DNA from: Holothuria scabra
Taxonomy: Eukaryota; Echinodermata; Holothuroidea; Aspidochirotida; Holothuriidae
Length of the DNA stretch: 64,000 nt
Reading direction: 5' to 3'
NCBI GenBank assembly: GCA_037179385.1
Contig: CM074181.1
Location: 51,470,297-51,534,296 of the forward strand
Part shown: positions 11,381 to 22,042 of the stretch, one piece after another
How the letters are laid out: every line of letters starts with the position of its first letter
Numbering within the stretch: position 1 is the first letter of the stretch
Notes under the pieces: model-generated
Told to the model about the DNA's origin: nothing
Seen by the model: only the letters and a program-made list of their open reading frames with translations
Databases searched by the model: none
Made by a program: the position numbers and the translations under genes

Positions 11381-13266
11381 ATATAGTAAGGTAGAAGCAT
11401 AAATGCTTGAAAATGTGCAGCTGCAATTAAATCATCTGCAAGGTAAGTTCAATTTACCAGTGTCTCATTATGTCCTGTTTGCAACATGTTTACACTTGGC
11501 ACAGGTTATCTCACTTCGACCAGAAAATTCAGTTGTGATATACGGGCAGAAAAACAAAGTGTGGTCTTGTGTGTCATATTGGTCCCAATCTCACATATGT
11601 CACTACTCATCATCACACTATGTGTTGACATTGGGCATGACACGCTTTCCTTTTTAGGTATTCATTTGACAATTTCGCAATAGCGAAGAGCTATCTGTGA
11701 GGCTGCAACTTTTGTCTATCAAGTTTTGCTAAAATTAACATTTCAACTTTGTCAACGTGTTGGTTTATCTCAATTAGTAATAAAAAATAAATTTGGTAAT
11801 AAGGGAAATTTTAATTACCTTTATCAATAGCCAATGCTGGAATAACCGTTTCTTATAACACTATTGCAAGCAATTCGATGCTTTGAAACATTGAGATGAG
11901 CGGTGTGAATAATGGTAAATCTGTGGTACAAAATGTTGTTTTAACGTTTTCAATATATTTCCTAAAAATTAAAACAATTAAGTTGAGCTTGTTCTCTAAA
12001 GTTTGACTTATGCTTACTGGACCTGCAAGATAACAAAACATCCCATCCTTGAAGATGGTTCACAATGGAAGTTTTAAAAAATATGTTTTGCTGTTTGGGA
12101 GGAGTACTTTTTAAGATAGACGGTTTGACCTTTCATGATATTTTTATCACTTATCCACATAAAGGTACTTAACGTTTCATTTAATCGGATGTAATATTGT
12201 ATCAAAGTACTGCTTTCCATCGGTATTGAAGCCATTAAAACAAGGACCTCACCCTTGGAATTTATTTAAAGAAATGCGCGCAGGTCTTTAGAGGACTTTT
12301 TGGATGACGTTTCCCTTAAACCTGAGCCTTTGACCTTTTACACGTAGCGGCTTAGTAGTACTTAACATGTCCACTTTTTCTGCTAAGCTGCAGAATTAAT
12401 ACTCAAATATGCCCATATCATTTTAATTTTTAAGTTTGTTTAGAATTTTATATACTTAAGAGGGACACAAGGACTCCCTACTTCAGATAACTCTACAATG
12501 GGTTAGTGTATAGTCACTCGGAGAAACAAACTTTAGTATCTTAAAACCACAATTTCTCAAACAAACGCCATTATCACATAGGACTAAACTCCAATTCAGC
12601 TGTATCAGCTTCTCCTCTTTATGGACAATAATACAAATATATATTAACATTTAATGAAGCACAGTCATACCCCAAATTTTATTTATATACGTAGGCACAC
12701 AAACTTTGTTGTTGATATTCGTGTTTTGTTGCTAAGAATCAATGTAGCTACATTAGTACACTCCACAGCGTAGTGGAAGTGATTTATTTGCTGAACATAT
12801 TTCTTCTCAGTATAGCCTGCACCTTAAATGCAAGTTCAAGTAGGCTTAATTACCCAAATTAAAAGTGAAGTATTAGCTATTTAGAAGCTCCGTCTATTAG
12901 GAATTATAAAAAAGGTGAGTGTACTTGAACACTTGATTTTAATTACTCCGATTAGGAGTACAAGTGAATACGACCCAAAACAATGGCGCGAGTTAATGTA
13001 CCACGAGTGGGTGAGAGCGGTATATTTTCATTTCATTTGTTTCACCACTCAAGTATGTACCATGACATAGTTTAACAAATTTACAGAAGATAAAAAGAGA
13101 GAGGAAGGAAGTGCAGCTAAAAGCCAAAGGCTTATCGAGAGTGAACTCCCTAAACTAAAAACCAAAAATGAAAAAAAAACTTAACAATCAAACAACAAAC
13201 ACAAAATACAATAACCATCCCATCAGAGGATTAACCCTTCCCACAACAGCATAAGCAGACACCCCC
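11381..13266. other. Gene-free stretch
   Basis: AT-rich DNA with no recognised exon, RNA gene or bounded repeat. Confidence 0.4.
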
Positions 13267-13736
13267 ACCTACCCGGGGAATGCAGCATTAATTAATTACT
13301 AAGGAATGAAGTATGGGCTAGTTTCCTTTTCAAATAATAAAGAATGGTATTCCAGAGTCTGACTGCACGATACCTTAAAGAGTTTTCGTTTTAAGATGAG
13401 GATGGAGTGGGAATATGTTAATTATCAGACTGGCGTGTGTTGTGGCCATGTACAAGCAAATTAGGAGTGTGAAAATCGGAAAAATAGTTTAGGTAACAGA
13501 TATAAGTTAGTTTGTATATGAATGTGACAGTATTTAAATTTATAAAGTCGTGTCACTTCAGAAGGTTTGTGGTTTTGAACAAATTACTGGCGTGTTCACG
13601 AGGCTTTGAGAAGGTAATGTGACTGATAGCTCTTTTCTGAAAAGTAACCAACCTTTTAATTTGGGAGGGGGTAGCACTAGACCAGGCAGTACAGTATGTA
13701 AGATGCGGATAAATAAGAGAAAGATAGATTGTACGT
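13267..13736 (-). mobile_element. CR1/Jockey-like LINE C-terminal fragment
   Basis: On the minus strand the frame from about 13735 reads LRTIYLSLIYPHLTYC, then LVTFQKRAISHIT, a region just C-terminal to the reverse transcriptase in non-LTR retrotransposons. After a frame change, LRYRAVRLWNTILYYLKRK ends in a stop near 13280, the expected polyprotein end. The LVTFQKRA...KPREH.S.LFK..NLLK block matches LVLLQKRV...GPRDHTSELFKSLNLLK of the LINE at 45.3-46.8 kb, so both belong to the same or a close family. The copy is 5'-truncated exactly where an inverted U2 snRNA-like segment begins. Confidence 0.75.
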
Positions 13737-13737
13737 A

Positions 13738-13791
13738 AGACTTTCTCGGCCTTTTGGCTAAGTTCATGTGTAGTATCTGTTCTTTTTATCC
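13738..13791 (+). pseudogene. U2 snRNA 5'-end fragment (retropseudogene piece)
   Basis: TTCTCGGCCTTTTGGCTAAG (13743-13762) followed by TGTAGTATCTGTTCT (13769-13783) reproduces the highly conserved first ~45 nt of U2 spliceosomal RNA, including the GTAGTA branch-site recognition word. I see only a few differences from the remembered vertebrate sequence. Similarity fades after about 13790: stem-loop II, the Sm site and the 3' stem-loops are not found. It is therefore a truncated pseudogene. It is on the + strand, opposite to the LINE remnant it touches at 13736. Confidence 0.75.
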
Positions 13792-13913
13792 AGTCTAGAA
13801 TGGAGCCATACATGACAGACCAGTAATGTAAATGGTCTGCGGGCCGTGAGGTTGGTCACTTCAGTGGACGTAATAGCTTCTTCGGAAAGCAGTTAAAGTT
13901 TTGGTTTCGCCGA

Positions 13914-16313
13914 ATGGCCCTTTGCCATAGGATCGGGAGGACTTTGGAAAAGCATTCTGAGGCACAAAGCGTTTTAGTCTTGATTCACTTTCAGTTATCA
14001 AACAATTTTATTAATAATTTTGTTTTCAGAATCAAGAACTGCTGTCATACATGTTCAACTGCCAAAGGTTTGATTCATATATCGACAGACATTGCTCCAT
14101 CAGATAAAACTTTGAGGAGGAAACTAAGTGGTAACTTGGCAAGACGTCTTGGAGAACAGCTGACGTATGTTCGTGGTGGAGGAAGAGAAGAAATTTGTTC
14201 GAACAAAAATTTAAATTTTTCATTTATGAATGACTTCTTTCCAAACGCTTTCCACAAATCTTACCGTTGGCCCTTGCGGTTTAATTTTAAAAATGCATCG
14301 CACTCCTCATATCAGTTACGTAACTCCAACGGATATAGGCCTATGTGGGACAAACGACGAGGCGATGAAGCCGAACACAAGACGTTTTACATGTTGGCAG
14401 AAATGTTTGAGCAGAAGAACATACCATCATTTATTATCAGTGGGTATGAATGGACAAAAATGTTTCCTAAAGAACTTCTTTGTGTACTTCCGGATGAAAT
14501 CCGAGAAGGGGAAAGCGATATTCTGATCTTTCTACCAAATAAGGGAGTGTTTGCATTTGAAGTTAAGTCAAAAACAATAAAGAAGGATGAAAGAAGTTTG
14601 GAAAAGGAAATTGAGAAAGGCTTTGGAGAACAATGTACCAAGGCCTTAGAATTTATAGTTAATTCAAGTTTCGATTTAACTGAAGGTATAAACTATGTGC
14701 TCATAAAAGTAATGGTTTTTCCAAATTGTTCAAGAGATAGCATAAGAAGTCTTATTTGCCAAAGGTGCTCAGAACATTTCATAACGAAAGATGAACTTCA
14801 GACAATAAGTGAGTTACATAAATGGTTTAAGTCAATTCTTGAAAAGCTCAAGACCCGTTCCTCAGATATTCAGTTCAACTCGAAGGTATACACAAATATT
14901 ATTAGTAGGTTACTTGGTCCTTACCTTCAAGTAGATATCAAAACTGTTGTTAACGACATACACAGAGATATTGAACACGAAGGGTCGATAGAATCCAGCG
15001 AGACAAGAAAGGTTCAACTAAATCGGGAACAAAGTGCCATTGCGAACACAACTAAACCCTTTTTGTTTTTAAAGGGGCCCCCGGGATGTGGTAAAACAAT
15101 ACTAGCTGCGTGGAAAGTTCAAAAGATTTTACAAAGCCCAAAAAGGGTAAAACATATTATTTACTTCATTGCTGGAAATAGAGATATGATGTTCCTTGAA
15201 AAGATGAAATTGTGGTTCAAAACTGGTTCAACTGGTTGCGAAGACAATTTTGACCTCAAAATAATGGCAACTGAAGATATTTTTGTCAGATCACACCAAT
15301 ACCAACTGAAAGGAATATTAAACGTCGTAAAGAATTTGACACAGAAATACAAAGATTCTGAGCTGTCGATCTTCATAGATGAATTTCGATTTCTGACGAA
15401 AAATGAGTCTTGTCAAAGTATGACGGAGTTGTCAAACTTGGGCTTAAAACATCTGTGGATCATTCTAAATCCCTTCTCGTTGTATTCCAATGATTCTAAA
15501 TTGCAAAGCCTTGGATTTGATGTTATTCATTTAAATCAAGTGATGAGAATGTCAACTACAAACCTTGACTTTGTTAACCATTGGCTTGGAAAAGGGTACC
15601 GAATTGGACACAGTATTGGAGGGATCCTTCCCGAAGTATACAAAATGGAATGCATTTGTGGTGAGCTCCCACTTGCAGATGTTCACAATTGTACTCCTAT
15701 TCTTATAGCAAAGCTTTTTGAACGTATAAGTAGAGAATTAGAACAGGCTGAGAAGGCAGGTAACAACCATATCGATGTAAAGGATCTTGTCATAATGACA
15801 AGAGAGCATGCCGCGGTAAAGAAATTACTTTCGAAGTGGAAAATAAACGTAATGGTTCGTCCTGCCGCTTATTTTACCGGATGCGACACAAAAATTGCTG
15901 TTATTGACTTTAGACATCTTTGCAACATGGAAGACACTTTAACTGAAGCAGTAACTAGGGCAACAAGCAGATTGATTTTACTTGATGTGGCCTGCACACG
16001 CGAAAACTGCGAAAGCGAAATTTTCAAAATGTTTCATTCACTGAATGAAAAGATGGAGAGCATGGGAAATCAGGGTTTGCTACGAATTGTACCCCAAGTC
16101 CCACTTGAAGAGAGTGAAAAACAAATATTGCGACACGAGCTTAGTTTAGGATTATTTCGAGACGAAGACGAAGTTAAACAAAATATGGCAAAAGTCGTAA
16201 CTGTGGAAAAGTTGGAGATGGCTCTAAATGCTAAGATGGCACCTGTTCAGGAAGGTATTTTAAATATAAATAATTCACTAGCTAAAATATGTACAGCTCT
16301 CGATATTTCATAA
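13914..16313 (+). CDS. NERD-nuclease / SF1-like helicase fusion protein
   Basis: A single 799-codon frame. Residues about 150-220 form a NERD-like PD-(D/E)xK nuclease signature: GDEAEH (150-155), GESD with D202, and FEVK with E216 and K218. From about 370 follows a P-loop helicase/ATPase. Walker A is GPPGCGKT (388-395), Walker B is LSIFIDEF (D489, E490), and VTRATSRLILL (680-690) corresponds to SF1 motif VI. The segment LKHLWIILN resembles motif III. The nearest family pattern I know is NERD plus UvrD-like or DUF2075 (Schlafen group 3-like) helicase proteins, which act on nucleic acids; the actual role here is unknown. The C-terminal ~60 residues look helical. TGTTTTCAG at 14021-14029 is a good splice acceptor, and residues 1-39 look intron-like, so the true protein may begin in an upstream exon. 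The next in-frame Met is at 14226. No frameshift or stop occurs in the conserved part, so the gene looks intact. Confidence 0.82.
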   Translation: MALCHRIGRTLEKHSEAQSVLVLIHFQLSNNFINNFVFRIKNCCHTCSTAKGLIHISTDIAPSDKTLRRKLSGNLARRLGEQLTYVRGGGREEICSNKNLNFSFMNDFFPNAFHKSYRWPLRFNFKNASHSSYQLRNSNGYRPMWDKRRGDEAEHKTFYMLAEMFEQKNIPSFIISGYEWTKMFPKELLCVLPDEIREGESDILIFLPNKGVFAFEVKSKTIKKDERSLEKEIEKGFGEQCTKALEFIVNSSFDLTEGINYVLIKVMVFPNCSRDSIRSLICQRCSEHFITKDELQTISELHKWFKSILEKLKTRSSDIQFNSKVYTNIISRLLGPYLQVDIKTVVNDIHRDIEHEGSIESSETRKVQLNREQSAIANTTKPFLFLKGPPGCGKTILAAWKVQKILQSPKRVKHIIYFIAGNRDMMFLEKMKLWFKTGSTGCEDNFDLKIMATEDIFVRSHQYQLKGILNVVKNLTQKYKDSELSIFIDEFRFLTKNESCQSMTELSNLGLKHLWIILNPFSLYSNDSKLQSLGFDVIHLNQVMRMSTTNLDFVNHWLGKGYRIGHSIGGILPEVYKMECICGELPLADVHNCTPILIAKLFERISRELEQAEKAGNNHIDVKDLVIMTREHAAVKKLLSKWKINVMVRPAAYFTGCDTKIAVIDFRHLCNMEDTLTEAVTRATSRLILLDVACTRENCESEIFKMFHSLNEKMESMGNQGLLRIVPQVPLEESEKQILRHELSLGLFRDEDEVKQNMAKVVTVEKLEMALNAKMAPVQEGILNINNSLAKICTALDIS

Positions 16314-16319
16314 CTCATT

Positions 16320-18935
16320 TCACTGTTTCATATGCACTACTAACAAGGTGACATTTTCCATCAGTTTTACACTTATTTTCTAGTTTTGGAAATAGACATG
16401 AATGTGCTGTAATGTGACAAACGTCCAGATTGCATGTTTCCATCTTGTTTTTGGAAGGGAAATCAAGAGTTTTAACCGAACACTATGTCTTTAGTTATCC
16501 CGAGCATATTGACCTGCTAACACGCACTGAATTTAGAGAGTTGGCCAACCCCCTTTATTGTATTAATCTGGTAATTATACGTTAATTTTGTTATTCCAAG
16601 GGAAATGTTTCCTGTTTTTGAAGGAACAAATTTAATTTTAGATTTTTTGTGTGTCAACAGACATGTAAACTGTCAAATAATTACATAACATGTTTGTTGT
16701 ATGTCTTTTATGTACAACACATATTTTCGCAAGGGTAATTTTTACTGAAGGGAAGTGCTACTTAATGATTGACACATTGTAAAAACAACCGCGTGCTTAT
16801 CTTTATTAAAGTTTTAACAATGACTGTAACTTCTTGTCAAAATGTCTCTGCGCATTTGTTACAGCAATGAATTGATTAATTACTTTTTCACAGTGCCTGA
16901 AAATGTTTTCCACTCATACTTGATATTTATTGATGTATTTATTTTGAAAATAATATTTACAATATTTTAAGATTGAAGGTTGATCTTACATTTGGTAACT
17001 TTGGTGACATTAGCATGATAAGTGAAGTATTCGGTATTTTGGACCTGTAAGGTGTTCAGACTTGGATACCTTGCTTTGCTTGTTTATGGCTGCAGTATTG
17101 AAAGGTGTTATTTTTTCAACAGTTTTGTAACTGACACTGACAAAGATGCTAGGAGCATCGAAAATTTTAGGAACTTAAGATTATAAATATAGTTGATGGT
17201 TAAAAGGACTTCAAACGTTGCGCTTTACTTATTCAAGTAGTTAAACTGGTTAAACTAGTTCACAGAATATTCTTGTAAAACTTCAACCAGTACGTTTTTG
17301 TCAAAACTGTTATTAATTACCATGTAATTAACTTTTACATTTGTTTTCTGAAAAGGGAGAAGATTGAATTTTTTATTCACTTTCTGTTTGTTGAACGAAA
17401 ACGTTTACATAGTGTAGTTACTCTTTCCCAATCTGCAAAATCTATTACAGATCAATAATTACTTCACGATTTTCTTCAGTAGACACAACTGAACTCAGCT
17501 CTAAGTTTCTAAAGTCAGGTTAATTTTAACAGTATGTAAGACCATATAATTTCTTTTCTTAAACTCTTACTTATTACTCGTAAATCAAAACAAGTTTAGA
17601 CGGCGGTTGCTTACTGACCCCCTGACAAACGTTTTCCATATAGGAACGGAGTTGTCTCATGTATAGTGAAGCTTACATGAGATAGTTAAGCTTTTCATTG
17701 TGGACTTAAATTTACCACTTAGTCATGTCTTCATACAGGCTATCTTTCCAACCTTCCCACCCATTTCTTCAAAGCGTTTGCTTTCTACTACTTTTTCAAT
17801 TCATTTATTTTTTCCAACATTTCTGAAAGTTGTGGAAATAAAACTGTTCGAAGCATCAAACTTAAAAGAGGAATTGCAACAAGCTCTAGAACTATATGAG
17901 ACGTGGAACACATAGTCATCTAGAGTAACTTAGATTGCTACTTTTCTATCAAAGTGTTTGATGGTCGTTTGATACAATTCGACGAAAATGTATTGATATG
18001 AGTGATTAATTTACATATATTTGTTTGTTTCCTTGGGTTAAATGCATTATTGGACGATTACCCTAATTTCAAAACTACTCAGTAACACGAAATATTTTTA
18101 AACGTTATTTTAAACGATCACACATGTGTTTGTTGGAAACATTGAGTTGTTGAGTTGTAAACATATTTTTAAAATATATTTCTAAAACTTTTAGGATTGA
18201 AATATTAAAAGTCTGGAAAATATTTTCAGGATATTTTTGAAACTCAATAGTTTATAGTTCTATAACATTTCAGGAACCATATTAAAACCAAAATATAACA
18301 AATGTTTTTGTGTTTACTGAGTGACTTAGTTCAAAAGAAGGTCATCGTGATTTCAACTATCGCAAATTGCAGAACTAATTCAGATATTCTTGACATTATA
18401 ACGACATGACAAAAATTCTCATATTTTAATACAGCAGTGAAATGTGTAAGGTTGGAACTTTACTTAACCAAAATCAAAAATGCTAATGCTATTTATCCAA
18501 TTGAATTAATTGGAGGATGGAACATTAATGAGCCTGTCTTGAAACATCGATGACAAGGTTTCATATTCTCGTCTTTCGATGCTTAAAGATCTTTTTTCCT
18601 GAATAAAAACACATCGATAAGTTGCTCATAACTTTATAATTAAATTTCAATATGAATTTATGTAAATATTGTGTCTATCAGGGAAAGTGATCGTATGGGT
18701 CTTTTCTTCTTTGCAAAATTCAAGTAAATTTAAATTACTCCAACAGTACTCAGCATCTTGTTTATTGTAATGTATTGATAACTAAACCTCCACTCCTCTC
18801 AGTAGTAAAATGTAAAGCAGTGAGGATTGTAGTAAATGATGGTGGCCATTTGGAATACATATTAATACACCAAAATGTGTCCAATCGTTTACATCTACAT
18901 CTGCAAAATATGACACAAACTATTGATTTAAGGAT
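16320..18935. repeat. Diverged tandem duplication, copy A
   Basis: AT-rich non-coding DNA immediately after the nuclease-helicase stop. Many words recur in order in the next interval: TCTAGTTTT...GGAAAT (16380 and 18958), GTCAAATAATTACATAACAT (16672 and 19280), CAGTGCCTGAAAATGTTT (16893 and 19511), GAATTAATTGGAGGA..GAACATTAATGAG (18503 and 21497), and the closing AGGATGCCACCA (18931 and 22031). ATTAAAG at 16805-16811 could serve as a poly(A) signal for the upstream gene, but no transcript end can be proved. Confidence 0.75.
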
Positions 18936-21900
18936 GCCACCAGCTTTTTACTAATTTTCTAGTTTTTAGGTTACACATAAATGTACTGTTATTTGGCAAC
19001 CGTCCAACTTAATACGTTAATTTCAACATGTATGTTTCTAGCTTGTTTTTGGAAATGAACTTAAGACCTTTACCCAATCATCAAATTGTAAATTATTCCT
19101 AGAGTAATGGTCTGCGAACACGTCGCCGACTTTTTTGAGAGTTTGCCAAGCCCTTCTCCTTTAATGTAATAATGTGGCATTACATGTTGGTTTCGGTATC
19201 CCAAAGGAAATATCTCATGATTTTTTTAAAAGACTTGAATGTTATTTTTGCCTGTCAACAGATCTGCAATCCTGTAGTCTGTCAAATAATTACATAACAT
19301 GTTTGTTTGGAAGTAATTTACGTATAACATCTGTTTTTCAAGGGCTGTTTTAGTAAATTGACTTGTTTTTTTTTTTATAAATGACAAATTGTATAACGCT
19401 GGTTTGGCTAATATTTGCCATTTAAATATTCACCAATGATTTTACCTCTTGTTCAAAAGCCTGTGCGCATTTGCTATAGAAATAAATTGATTAATGACTT
19501 ACAATATTTACAGTGCCTGAAAATGTTTACCACTTATACATTGGTATTTGCTGAAGCATTTATTTTAAGTTTTTACAGAATTTTAAAATTGTAGATAGAT
19601 CATATAACTAGTGACGTTTAAACCATTAGCACGATAACTGAAATATTCGGTACATATTTTGAATTTATATATATGGAGTTGAAACTTGGATATCTTTGTT
19701 TCGCTTGATGTCTATGATTGCTGCAATCAAATGTGTTTTCTTTATAACTGTTTCAGACTTCCAGTTACTGACTCTGTCGAAGATCCTGGAAACATCTAAA
19801 GTTTTGTAATCTTAAGTTCGATCGATATCTGTTTGTTTATGGAAAAACGTTTACACAGTGTAATTACTTTTTCCGAATCTATAAAAGTTGTATCAGGTCA
19901 ATAGTTACACCACCCTTTCTTTCAACCAGTACATAAAACTTAACTGAACTATAAGTTTCCAACGCTTAGTTAGGTTGACAGTTCGTAAGATTAAAAAACC
20001 TTAGTTTAGTTGATGGTTTCAAAACAGATCTCCGTTGGTGACCTAAACCATCTTTTTGGAGTGGTGTCGTGGATTAAAAGAAACAGTTTCAAAGACACTT
20101 AGATTATTATGTTGACCTTAAATTTCCTAATAAGTTGACTTCATACAGGCTATCGTGCCACACTTCCCACTCATACCTTCAAGGAGACTGCCTTCTATAA
20201 CCTTTGTAATCATTTAATAATTTCCAATAGTTGTGAAAATTGTGAATATTGGATTGTTTAAGACATTAAACATCTTAAAACAAATTTTCTCACAAGTTCT
20301 GGAAATTGTACAACACACATGCAGTCACATGCAATTACCTAGAGTAAATGAGTTTGCTACTTGTTAGTTTCGGTCATGTAGTGGTTAATGGTCACTTGAT
20401 ACATTTCATAGATATTGTGTTATACTGGGTAATCAAAATCCGTGTATTGATTTGTTTCATTGATCGATTGATAATAATACTAATAAACTTAGTTGAAAAA
20501 GTAAATGACGTAGAACTCGTGGGATTAAACCAGACTTGTAGTCGAGTACAAAATTTTGAGTACGAGTATGAGTACGAGTACGGAGGCTAGGTACTCAAGT
20601 ACGAGTTCACAATTTTGTCAGGGCTCAAGAACGAGTACGGATACAAACCGCCTGAGTACAAGTACGAGTACGCAGCTGATGAGTACGAGTACGAGTACAA
20701 TTTCACAGATTGTTATTTTGAACTGATCACAGCTTCATTATCACCCTATCTTCACATATAGTGGAGCAACAATTTGTGAAATATCCAGATGTGACAATGA
20801 GACTAGCTACTCACTCAGAACTAGGCCTATATGAACAAAACTAATACTGTTAGATGACCTCTGATACTGGTGAGCCCTCATCTCAGCTTGGACTCAATGA
20901 CTTCCGACTAGACAACGGGCTGACACGGGCAATGAAACTCTGGTGTAAGATAATCTCCACACAACTTCATTGATGTTCAATTTTCACAGTTACCCATTCC
21001 CATTGACTAAATAATTATCTTTAACTGAAAAATCCTCCCAACTCAACAAACACTCTTCGAGGTTCCTCATAGAATAGCGTGCATAATGTTTCCCTTTTTC
21101 CAGAAAGTGGAAGTGTTTTTTTAGTTAACTTCTGAGTTACAGAGGGTTTCCAATTGATAGAGTTTCACTACTGGCCAATTGTTTGAACTAGCTGAGAGTA
21201 ATAAATTGAACTTAAAGGGAATTTTAAGGAATAACTTGAATGAGGTGCTGCACTTGATAATTGATATGGAGGGAATCATGGTACTCGAGTACGACTACGA
21301 GTACAGCTATGTCGAATACGAGTACGAGAACCCCGATCCAGAGTACGAGTATGAGTACGGAGGCTAGGTACTCGAGTACTACAAGTCTGCATTGCACCAA
21401 CATAACGAAAAGCTAATGTTTAATACAGTAGTAAAACTGGTAATGTTGGAACTTCAATAAATCCAAATCAATAGTTTCCATGCTACTAATCTAACTAAAT
21501 TAATTGGAGGAATGAACATTAATGAGTTTGTCTGAAAGCATTGATTGTCCAAGTTTCACATTCACGTCTTACGTCTTCATTTTTTTAAGATGATAGACCG
21601 TTATCCCTGAATAGGAACAGATCCATATCAACAGTAAGATCTCAATTTCCAACGCTATATGACCTTGCTATTTATTAAGTATTAGTTGAACTTTATGGTT
21701 CTCAGTTGCTTATAACTAATGAAATTTCATTTCAGGCTGAACATTTGTATAGCTATTGTGCCTTTGCCGGAAAATTGATCACGTGGGTCCTTTCTTATCT
21801 GAAAAAGTCAGGTAAACTTGTATTGTTCCAAATATTACATAGAACCATTTTTCTTTTCAATTACTTCAATAGTCAAATTTCAAGGAAACTGCATTATGTG

Positions 21901-22042
21901 TAATAATGGCCATTTGCAATTTATAAAAAGTCACAAAAATGTGCTCCACCGTTTACACCAACATCTGCAAAACATAAAGCGGACAAAATACGACTTGTAG
22001 ATGTTGTGGTTGTGGTGTTACTGATGCTTAAAGGATGCCACC
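18936..22042. repeat. Diverged tandem duplication, copy B (carries an insertion)
   Basis: This is the second copy of the preceding ~2.6-kb block, aligned by eye through shared words in the same order and orientation. It is longer than copy A mainly because of an 859-bp inserted element at 20531-21389. No nuclease-helicase coding sequence precedes this copy, so only the downstream flank was duplicated, or the coding part was lost. No exon is recognised inside. Confidence 0.72.
20531..21389. mobile_element. CAG..CTG-ended element with GAGTAC subterminal repeats (hAT-like?)
   Basis: The left end CAGACTTGTAGT (20531-20542) is the perfect inverse of the right end ACTACAAGTCTG (21378-21389). Both are followed inward by arrays of GAGTAC words (20545-20695 and 21280-21380), including the palindrome GTACTCGAGTAC and a shared GGAGGCTAGGTACTC. 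There is no transposase frame. The flanks GATTAAAC and CATTGCAC agree at five of eight positions, compatible with a decayed 8-bp target duplication. Copy A of the surrounding duplication lacks the element. Confidence 0.7.

Noticed and set aside
13553..13813. 86-codon minus frame starting MYGSILDWIKRTDTTHELSQ as one LINE segment
   Set aside because: Its first ~25 residues are the antisense of the U2-like fragment. Only the part from LRTIYLSL on is LINE-like.
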